NCBI RefSeq assembly: GCF_018736145.1 | Contig: NZ_CP059997.1 | Coordinates: 1,983,501-2,047,500 of the forward strand | Reading direction: 5' to 3' | DNA: 64,000 nt | Source: Amycolatopsis sp. CA-230715 | Lineage (GTDB): Bacteria; Actinomycetota; Actinomycetes; Mycobacteriales; Pseudonocardiaceae | Shown here: one piece after another, positions 50,791 to 59,700 of the stretch | Layout: every line of letters starts with the position of its first letter | How positions within the stretch are numbered: position 1 is the stretch's first letter | The notes under the pieces: model-generated | What the model was told of the DNA's origin: nothing | What the model saw: only the letters and a program-made list of their open reading frames with translations | Database searches by the model: none | Program-made: the position numbers and the translations under genes

Positions 50791-51455
50791 GCACGCGGAA
50801 GGGACCGATCCGGGTGCTGCTCGTCGACGACGACGCGCTGGTGCGCACCGGGCTGCGGACGATCCTGTCCTCCGGCGACGACATCGAGGTGGTCGGCGAA
50901 GCCTCGGACGGCTCGGAGGCGGTGGGTGCGGCGACGCGCTACCGCGCCGACGTGGTGCTGATCGACATCAGGATGCCCGACATGGACGGCATCACCGCGA
51001 CCGGGAAGCTGCGCGAGCTGCCCGACCCGCCGCACGTGCTGGTGCTGACCACGTTCCGGGTGGACTCCTACGTCTTCGGCGCGCTGAAGGCCGGTGCGAG
51101 CGGGTTCCTGCTCAAGGACACCCCGCCGCTGGAGATCGTCCAGGCGGTGCGGTCGGTGTCCGCCGGTGACGCGATGCTCTCCCCCGCCGTGACCCGCACG
51201 CTCATCCAGCACTTCACCGAAACCGAAACCCGCGACGAGCGGCAAGTCGCCGAAAGCGCGCTTAAAGAGCTGAGCGCGCGCGAACGCGAAGTGGCGATCG
51301 AAATCGGCAGGGGCCTGTCCAACGCCGAGATCGCGGGCAAGCTGTACATGAGCGAAGCGACCGTGAAAGCGCACGTCTCCCGGCTGCTGACCAAGCTGAA
51401 CGTCAACAACCGCGTGCAGATCGCGATCCTGGTGCACGGGGTGCAGCCGAGCTGA
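50787..51455 (+). CDS. NarL-family response regulator, kinase-paired
   Basis: A 222-residue regulator. The acidic pair is in VLLVDDDALVRTGL, the phospho-acceptor Asp in VVLIDIRMPDMDG, Thr/Lys in VLTTFRVDS and GFLLKDTPP. The HTH has ELSAREREVAIEIGRGLSNA and LYMSEATVKAHVSRLLTKLN. ATG 50787 overlaps the kinase stop. Very similar to the orphan regulator at 36272-36940, including identical recognition-helix residues VKAHVSRLLTKLN, so both may bind the same DNA sites. Confidence 0.92.
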   Translation: MSTRKGPIRVLLVDDDALVRTGLRTILSSGDDIEVVGEASDGSEAVGAATRYRADVVLIDIRMPDMDGITATGKLRELPDPPHVLVLTTFRVDSYVFGALKAGASGFLLKDTPPLEIVQAVRSVSAGDAMLSPAVTRTLIQHFTETETRDERQVAESALKELSAREREVAIEIGRGLSNAEIAGKLYMSEATVKAHVSRLLTKLNVNNRVQIAILVHGVQPS

Positions 51456-51474
51456 AGCCGACGCGGAAACCGTT

Positions 51475-52740
51475 CTACCGCAACGAAACCGGCAGCTCCC
51501 GCCACCCGTTCACCACGGCGGAAGACCGCCGACGCGGAGCAGCGGTAATCCGCAACCCAGGCGCCCGTTCCGCCAGTACACGCAGCGCCACATCGCCTTC
51601 CATCCTCGCCAGCGGGGCGCCGATGCAGAAGTGGCTTCCGCCGGAGAAGGCGAGGTGGTCCGGTTCGCCCTCGCGGACGATGTCGAATTCGGCCGGGTCG
51701 CGGTAGACCTCGGGATCGCGGTTCGCGGCGGCGAGCAGCACGGTGAGGGGTTCGCCCGCCTTGACCGGCTGGCCGGCGAATTCGGTGTCCTCGTGCGGGA
51801 CCCTGGTGGAGGCCACGGTCGGCGGGTCCCAGCGGAGTCCTTCCTCGATCGCCTTGGGCGCGAGGCCGGGGTCCTGCTTGAGCCGGTCCCACTGCTCGGG
51901 GTGGCGCAGCAGCGCCGAAACCGTGTTGCCGATCATGTGCACGGTGGTCTCGAACCCGGTGACCGCGAGCACGGTGCACAGGCTCAGCAACTCCTCGTGG
52001 GTGAGCACGCCGTCGTCGTATGCCTTGCCGAGCGAGCTGACCAGATCCTCGGACGGCTTGGTGCGGCGCGCTTCGATCATGGCGTCGAACAGGCCGTGGT
52101 AGGCGTCGATCGCCTTGCGGACCTGGCGCGCCAGCGGCAGCGAGGTCACGCCGTCGATGAGCTCGCCGATGACCATGCCGTGCTCGCGGAAGTAGTCGTG
52201 GTCCCCCGCGTCGACGCCGAGCATCTGCCCGATCACCGCGACCGGCAGCGGCGCGCCGAAATCGTGCACGAGGTCGAAGGCGCCGGTCGTCTCCACCTTG
52301 TCGATCAACTGGTGGCACAGCTTTTCCACGGTGGCGCGGTACTCCGCGATGCGGCGCGGGGTGAACGCGGGCGCGGCCAGCTTGCGCAGCCGGGTGTGGT
52401 CCGGCGCGTCCTTGGTCAGGAACGAGCTGTCCCAGCCGATCTTGAGGTTGACCTTCTGGCCGTTCGGCTTGCCGTCGAGCCCGCTCATCTTGAGCGTGCG
52501 GTCGCGCAGGATCTCGGTGCCGAGCGGGTGGCTCGTGGTGATCCAGCTCTTCGTCGCCTTGCTGTTGAACAGCGGGCCCTCGGCGCGGATCCGGTCGTAG
52601 TACGGGATGCGGTCGGCCTGGCCGTCGCCGAGGAGTAGCTGGACGAACGGGTCCTTGACCCGGCGCACCAGTGCGCGCTGGAGCTTGAGCGAAGCGCCGA
52701 ACCACAGGTCGCCGCCCTTGCTACCGGTCACAGTGGACAT
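51475..52740 (-). CDS. Cytochrome P450
   Basis: A 421-residue bacterial class I P450. The I-helix oxygen-activation motif is LAVTGFETTVHM (Glu-Thr pair; the usual Ala-Gly start reads Thr-Gly). The ExxR is in EEGLRWDPPTV, and the heme-binding loop is FSGGSHFCIGAPLARME with the proximal Cys. Soluble, needing ferredoxin partners encoded elsewhere. Adjacent to the PKS and a discrete acyltransferase, it probably hydroxylates or epoxidises the polyketide. ATG 52740 is preferred because GGAG lies 5 nt upstream; GTG 52746 also opens the frame. Confidence 0.93.
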   Translation of the reverse strand: MSTVTGSKGGDLWFGASLKLQRALVRRVKDPFVQLLLGDGQADRIPYYDRIRAEGPLFNSKATKSWITTSHPLGTEILRDRTLKMSGLDGKPNGQKVNLKIGWDSSFLTKDAPDHTRLRKLAAPAFTPRRIAEYRATVEKLCHQLIDKVETTGAFDLVHDFGAPLPVAVIGQMLGVDAGDHDYFREHGMVIGELIDGVTSLPLARQVRKAIDAYHGLFDAMIEARRTKPSEDLVSSLGKAYDDGVLTHEELLSLCTVLAVTGFETTVHMIGNTVSALLRHPEQWDRLKQDPGLAPKAIEEGLRWDPPTVASTRVPHEDTEFAGQPVKAGEPLTVLLAAANRDPEVYRDPAEFDIVREGEPDHLAFSGGSHFCIGAPLARMEGDVALRVLAERAPGLRITAAPRRRSSAVVNGWRELPVSLR

Positions 52741-52759
52741 CGTCACTCCGTCTCGTCGG

Positions 52760-53704
52760 TCAGGTTCCCGCCACGGCGAGGAGCCGCCCCGGCTTGGCCC
52801 GCAGTGCGCTCTTCGGGGTCACCGCGACGGTCTTGAACGCCTTGCCCATGCCGCGGAGCCTGGCGAACAGGTTCTCCGGTCCCGGCACGTACACGGTGCC
52901 GATCCCGTTGTCCCGCAACGATTCCAGCACCGCGTCCCAGCGGATCGGCCGGACCACGCCGCCGAGGACGAGATCGCGGACGCCCGCCGCGTCACCGAGC
53001 ACCGAACCGTCCTGATCGGACACGATCGGCAGCGCGGGGTCGGCGAACGTCAGCTCGCCGACGACCTCGGCTTCGATCCGCTCCCGCAACCCGGTGAACA
53101 CGCTCGCGTGCACCGGCGGCCACATCGTGTACAGCGAATAGCCGCCCGCGTCCCTGATCCGGTCCTTGAGCCCGTCGAGATCGTTGCGCCGCAACGAAAT
53201 CATGTAGAAACCGTCGTCGAGCTGCGCGGAAACCTCGTGCCACGCCCCGAGTTCCGCGAGCATCCCGTCGAGCTTCTCCCGCGGGGTGCGCGTGAACGAG
53301 TGCGTCACGACATCGGTGTGTTCGGTGGCGAAGTACTCGTCCTCGATCCTGGCCACGCCGACCGCGAGCCTGATCGAGTCCGCAAAGGACAGTGCGTCGG
53401 TGTACGCGGCCGCCGCCTGCTGACCGAAGCTGGCGCCGACGCACAGCGAGGGCGTCATCCCGAGCCGTTCGGCGGCGAGATCGGCCAGTGCGAGCGAGTT
53501 CACCAGGAACGCGACCCGTGCGGCTTCGGTGTAGTCCTGTTCGGACTCACGCAGCCTCGCGAGCACGGAGTAGCCGAGCACCTCGTCGGCCGCGGCCAGC
53601 CGCCGCCGCGCGAACGGGTTCAAGAGCATGAACCTGCCCACGTCGGTGAACGCGGATCCCGCCATCCCCGGGAAGACGACCGCGCTGGAGGGGGACTCCG
53701 CCAC
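52760..53704 (-). CDS. Discrete acyltransferase (malonyl-CoA:ACP transacylase fold)
   Basis: A 314-residue stand-alone AT. It begins AVVFPGMAGSAF instead of the usual FPGQGSQ, and the nucleophile motif is CVGASFGQQAAAAY (GxSxG, with Phe-Gly in place of Leu-Gly or Ile-Gly). A later region (MWPPVHASVFTG) occupies the place of the HAFH/YASH motif, so it is not an ordinary malonyl-CoA AT. Discrete ATs of this kind load amino-acid-derived starters or edit stalled chains. GTG 53704 is chosen with GAGGGG upstream. It lies directly after the PKS gene on the same strand and has two TAGGGG hexamers in its promoter, so it can be expressed separately from the PKS. Confidence 0.78.
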   Translation of the reverse strand: MAESPSSAVVFPGMAGSAFTDVGRFMLLNPFARRRLAAADEVLGYSVLARLRESEQDYTEAARVAFLVNSLALADLAAERLGMTPSLCVGASFGQQAAAAYTDALSFADSIRLAVGVARIEDEYFATEHTDVVTHSFTRTPREKLDGMLAELGAWHEVSAQLDDGFYMISLRRNDLDGLKDRIRDAGGYSLYTMWPPVHASVFTGLRERIEAEVVGELTFADPALPIVSDQDGSVLGDAAGVRDLVLGGVVRPIRWDAVLESLRDNGIGTVYVPGPENLFARLRGMGKAFKTVAVTPKSALRAKPGRLLAVAGT

Positions 53705-53765
53705 GCTACCCACCCCTCGTCGTTTCCGTACCGGGAACGGTATTGACCGGCACCGGCCCGGCACC

Positions 53766-53782
53766 ACCCCTACCTCCCCCTA
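53766..53782 (-). promoter_or_regulatory. TAGGGG-N4-TAGGGG direct repeat upstream of the acyltransferase gene
   Basis: Minus-strand reading TAGGGGGAGGTAGGGGT, in the 84-nt gap between the PKS stop and the acyltransferase start, 61 nt before the latter and pointing toward it. Confidence 0.65.
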
Positions 53783-53788
53783 CCCGGG

Positions 53789-56700
53789 TCACCCGAGCTT
53801 CGCCAGCCATGCCTTCATCGCCTCCGAGGTGGTGTCGACGAGTTCGCGCGACATCGTCCAGTGCGTGCCGGGGACGTCGACCACGTCGTGCGGGTGGATC
53901 CAGTCCGCGCGCCAGTCGGTGTCCTCGGTCCATTCGATGCCGGGGTCCGAGGCCCGCACGAGCAGCGTCGGGCAGGCGGCCGGCTCGTCGGTGAACCAGT
54001 TGAGCTTGCAGTACCGGCCCATCGCGGTGAGCCAGGCGTCGCCCCAGATGTCCTCGTCGGACAGCTCCTGGACCTTCGCCTGCGACTCCACCACGTTGTG
54101 CAGGATCTGCGGGCCGATGTGCTCGACGATCGCCATGTTCGTGGCGTAGGTGTCGAGCAGGATGACCCCGGCCGGGTCCATGCCGACGCTTTCCATGTGG
54201 TGCGCGATCCGGTAGGCCGCGAGCCCGCCGGAGGAGTGCCCGGCGAGCACGAACGGCGCGCCGTCGGTGTACCGCTTGATGTTCTCCGCGTGCACCTTGA
54301 GGATCGCGTCCAGGTCTTCGGGAATCGGCTCCCCGCTGAGGAAACCGGGCTGGAAGACCGCGGCCACGTCGCGCTCGCCCCGGAACATCGTGGCGAGGCG
54401 GGCGTAGTCGTAGGGCCCCGACTTGCCGACGAACGCCGAGACGAAGATCAGCTTCGGCGTCCGCGGGCCGGTGCTGAGCTTGATCGGGCTCGGGATCCGG
54501 TCCAGCTCGCTCGGATCGGCGTAGCTGGGCCGGAAGTTCGACGCGGCGTTGAGCACGTCGATGAAGTCGTCGATCTGGCCCTCGGCCACAGCGTGCTCGA
54601 ACATCGCGTTGAGCGTGTTGCTCCGTTCGACCTTCACCACCGCCTGCCGCGATCCGCCCCGCGCCGCGGCGGGTTCGGCGGCGGATCCGGTCAGCTCCTC
54701 GGCGAGGTGCCTGGCCAGCACGGCCGGTGCCGGGTGGTCGAAGACCAGGGTCGGCGGCAGGCGCAGCCCGGTCGCGGCGACCATCCGGTTGCGGAACTCG
54801 ACGGAGGTCAGCGAGTCGAACCCGATTTCGAGGAACGGCTGGTCGGGGTCGACGCGCTCGGTGCCGCTGTGCCCGAGCACCGCGGCCACCTGGCTGCCGA
54901 CCAGGTCGAGCAGGATGCCGAACACCTCGGCCGCGCTCGCGCCGGCGAGCCGCCGCGTCAGATCGGACGCGGTGGGCACCGGTGCGCCACCGGCCGCGGC
55001 GCGCCGGGACTGCGCGCGGACGAGGCCGCGCAGCACCGGCGGCAGCGAGGCCGCGTCGGCACCCCGCAGTCCGCTGGTGTCCAATGCGATCGGCACCACC
55101 AGCGGTTGGTCCATTGTGGACGCGAGGTCGAACAGGGCGAGGCCGTGCGGCGCCGACAGCGGGGTCACCCCGCCGCGGCTCATGCGCTTCAGATCGGCTT
55201 CGCCGAGTTCGCCGGTCATCCCGCCGCCGCTGGCCCACAGGCCCCACGCCAGCGACTGCCCCGCGAGCCCGTCGGCATGACGGCGCTGCGCCAACGCGTC
55301 CAGGAACGCGTTCGCCGCCGCATAGTTGCCTTGCCCCGGCGCACCGAACGTCGCCGCCGCCGAGGAATACACCGCGAACAACGCCAGATCCAGATCGCTG
55401 GTCAGTTCGTGCAGGTGCCAGGCGGCGTCGACCTTCGGCCGCAGCACCGATTCGAGGCGTTCCGGGGTCAGCGATGCCACCACGCCGTCGTCGAGGACAC
55501 CGGCGGTGTGCACGACACCGGTCAGCGGGTGCTCGTCCGGAATCGCCGCCAGTGCCGACGCCAGTGCCTCGCGATCGGCGGCATCGCACGCCACCACCTC
55601 CGCGCTGGCACCCGATGCGGCCAGTTCCGCCACCAGCTCTTCGGCGCCCGGTGCCGCCGGGCCGCGACGACTGGTGAGCACCAGCCGCCGCACACCGTGC
55701 TCGGCCACCAGGTGCCGGGCGAGCACCGCGCCCAACGCACCGGTGCCGCCGGTGATCAGGACCGTGCCAGCCGGGTCCAGCGCCCGCGGCATCGCCAGTA
55801 CGACCTTGCCGACGTGCTTGGCCTGGCTGATGAACCGGAACGCCTCCGGCGCCCGCCGCACATCCCAAGCCCGCACCGGCAACGGCTCCAGCACACCGGC
55901 TTCGAACAGCCCCACCACGGTGCGCAGCATCTCGCCGGTGCGCTCCTGGCCCGCTTCGGCGAGGTCGAACGACCGGTAGGTCACCCCGGGGCAGGCTTCG
56001 GCGAGCCACGCGGGATCGCGCAGATCGGCCTTGCCCATCTCGACGAACCGGCCGCCTTCGGCCAGCAGCCCGAGCGAGGCGTCCACGAACTCGCCCGCGA
56101 GCGAGTTCAGCACCACGTCGAACTTCCGCGTCCCGAACCGCTCCGCGAACTCCAGGTCTCGGGAGGAGGCGATGTGCTCGTCGTCGAGGCCCATCGCGCG
56201 CAGCGCATCCCACTTGGCCGGGCTCGCGGTCGCGAACACCTCGGCGCCGAAGTGCCGGGCGAGCTGCACCGCGGCCATCCCGACGCCGCCCGCGGCCGCG
56301 TGCACCAACACGGTCTGGCCGCTCGCGAGGGCACCCAGGTCCGCGAGGCCGTAATAGGCGGTCAGGAACACCGTCGGCAGCGAAGCGGCCCGTTCGAACG
56401 ACCACGACGACAGCATCGGCGCCAGCGCGTGCCGGTCGGCAACGGTGACCGGGCCGAATGCGCCGCCCATCAGGCCGAACACCCGGTCGCCCGCGATCAG
56501 GTCGTCGACACCGGCGCCGACTTCCAGCACGACGCCCGCGCCTTCGGTGCCCATCGACGCCTCGCCGGGGTACATGCCGAGGGTGATCAGCACGTCCCGG
56601 AAGTTGACCCCGGCGGCACGGACCGCGACCCGGACTTCGTTCGGTGCCAACGGTTCCGGCTCGGCGGTGTCGGACACCAGCGCGAGGTTTTCCAGCGTGC

Positions 56701-59700
56701 CGCGGGCGGTGACGTCCAGCCGCCACGGTCCCCTCGGCGGGATCAGCGCGCCGCCGCCCGCCTTGGCGAGCCTCGGCGCGCGCACCGCGCCGTCGCGGAT
56801 GGCGACCTGCGGCTCACCGCTGCCGACGGCCGAGGGCACGACCAGATCGACGACGTCGTCGCCCTCTTCGGCGTCCAGCAGCACGAACCGGTCGGGATTC
56901 TCCGACTGCGCCGACCGCAGCAGGCCCCACACCGGCGCGGCCGCGAGATCGCGCACCGCTTCACCCGGCGAGACCGCCACGGCGCCGCTGGTCGTGACCA
57001 CCAGCCGGGACGCGGCGAACCGGTCGTCGGCGAGCCAGCCTTGCACGAGCGCGAGTGCCCGCGCGGTCAGCGAGCGCGCCGAAGCCGCAGTGTCTACATC
57101 GGACTCGCCGCGGAAGGAGGCGAAGACCACCTCGGGCACCGGTGCACCGGCGGCGACCGCTTCGCCCAGTGCGGCGAGATCGTCGTGGTACTCCACGAGG
57201 ATGCCCTTGACGATCAGCTCGTGACCGATGCCGAAATCGTCGACGCCCACGATCGCCCAGTCGCCCGCGGCCGCCGGGGACGGCGGCAAGGTCGTCCAGT
57301 CCACTTCGAACAGTGCGTCGCGTTCGGACTGACCGGCCTCGGCCACTTCGGCCGCCGCGAGCGGGCGCAGCACGAGCGACTCCACCGAGCCGACCGGGGC
57401 GCCTTCGCCGTCGGCCACCTCGACCGCGACCCCGGATCCCGCCGGGGCCAGCCGGACGCGCAGCGCCGACGCGCCGGAAGCGTGCAGCGACACCCCGGTC
57501 CACGCGAAGGGCAGCCCGGCGCCCCGCACACCCGGCACCAGGTCACCGAAGGCGACCGCGTGCAGCGCCGCGTCCAGCAGCGCGGGGTGCAGCCCGAACC
57601 GGCCCGCCTGCTCCTGCTCGCTCGCGGGCAACGCGACTTCGGCGAACACCTCGTCGCCACGGCGCCACGCCGCGCGCAGCCCGCGGAAGACCGGGCCGTA
57701 GGAAAGCCCGGTGTCTGCCATACCGTCGTAGAGCCCGTCGACCTCGACCGGCTCGGCGCCCTCGGGCGGCCACACGGACAGGTCGAAGGCGGGCTCCTGC
57801 TCCGGCGCGGCCAGCAGGCCGATGGCGTGCCGCGTCCACGGTGCGCCTTCGTCGGCGTCTTCGGCCTGCGAGTAGACGGTCAGCGGGCGCGCGCCCGTAG
57901 CGTCCTCGGCACCGATCACGAGTTGCAGGCGCACGCCGGTGGTGCGCGGCATGACCAGCGGCGCCTGCAGGGTCAGTTCGACGAGCGCGCCGCAGCCGAC
58001 CTGGTCGCCCGCGCTGATCGCCAGTTCGACGAAGGCCGTGCCGGGCAACAGGATCCGGTCGGCCACCACGTGGTCCGCCAGCCAGGGCTGGGTGGTGGTG
58101 GACAGCCGCCCGGTGAGCAGGAAACCGTCCACATCGGGCAGTGCGACCGCCGCGCCGAGCAGCGGGTGGTCCGCTGTGGACAGACCGGCCGCGGTGACGT
58201 CACCGGACCCGGTGAGGTGGTCGAGCCAGTAGCTCTGCCGCTGGAAGGCGTAGGTCGGCAGGTCGACCGCGGTGGCGCCGGTCCCGGCGAAGAAGGCCGC
58301 CCAGTTGACCGGGGCCCCGGTGGCGAACAGCCTCGCCAGCGCGTCCACCAGCGCGGGTGCCTCCGCGCGGTCGCGCCGCAGCGCGGGCACGAGCGCGGCC
58401 GGGGTACCGGAGAGGCAGGCGTGCGCCATCGCGGTCAGCACGCCGTCGGGGCCGAGCTCCAGGAACCTCGACACCCCTTGGTCTTCCAGGCAGCGCACGC
58501 CGTCGGCGAACCGGACCGCATGGCGGACGTGGCGCACCCAGTACTCGGGGTCGGTGACCTCCGCGACCGCACCGGTCACATTGGACACCAGCGGGATCTT
58601 CGGCGCCTGGAAGGAAAGTCCCTCCGCGACCTTCCGGAAGTCCGCCAGCATCGGCTCCATCCGCGGCGAATGGAACGCGTGGCTCACCTTGAGCCGCTTC
58701 GTCTTCCACGCCCAGTCCGCTTCGAACCGGGCGATCACGTCCTCGTCACCCGCGACCACGACCGAGGCGGGACCGTTGATCGCGGCGATCGAGACCTGTT
58801 CTTCCAGCCCTTCGAGCAGGGGCGCGATGTCGTTCTCAGTGGCCTGCACCGAAAGCATGGCACCACCGGTGGGCAGCGCCTGCATCAACCGGCCCCGCGC
58901 GGCAACCAGCGCCGCAGCGTCCTCAAGCGACAGAACCCCGGCTATGTGCGCCGCGGTCAGCTCACCGATCGAATGCCCCGTCACGAAGTCGGGACGCACC
59001 CCCCACGACTCGACCAACCGGTACAACGCCACTTCGAGTGCGAACAGGGAAGCTTGCGTGTACTGCGTCTGGTCGAGCAGCTCACCGTCTTCGGCGAACA
59101 TCAACTCCTTGACCGGACGATCCAGGGACTTGTCCAGTTCCACACACACCGCATCCAGCGCGGCGGCGAAAACGGGGAACTCCCCATATAGCTGTTTGCC
59201 CATGCCCGCGCGCTGCGAACCCTGACCAGAGAACAGGATCGCGGACTTGCCCCGCGTCCCGGTCACGCCCCGCACCGCCCCGCTCTCGGCATCGCCTTCG
59301 GCGACCGCGCGCAGTGCGTCCCGCAGTTCCACGCGGTCGCGCCCGACCAGCACCGCGCGGTGCTCCAGGAGCGTGCGCGTGGTCAGGAGCGAGAAGGCGA
59401 CATCGGCGGTGGTCGGTTCCGCGTTCTCGTCCAGCCACGCACCGAGCCGTTCGGCCTGCGCCCGCAACGCTTCCGGTCCCTTCGCCGACACGACGAACGG
59501 CACCACGGAAGGCGCACCCTCGGCGGGCTCCACGCGGGTTTCGGCCTGCGGCGGCGCTTCTTCCAGCACCGCGTGCGCGTTGGTGCCGCTCATGCCGAAC
59601 GACGACACGGCGGCCCGGCGCGGATGTCCGTTCCTCGGCCACTCGACGTTCTCGGCCAGCAGCGAAATCGCCCCCGCCGACCAGTCGACCTGGTCGGTCG

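Noticed and set aside
53861..59191. A 1776-codon open frame antisense to the PKS gene
   Set aside because: It is rich in Arg, His, Gly and Gln with no domain, and results from the GC-rich third positions of the PKS codons on the other strand.
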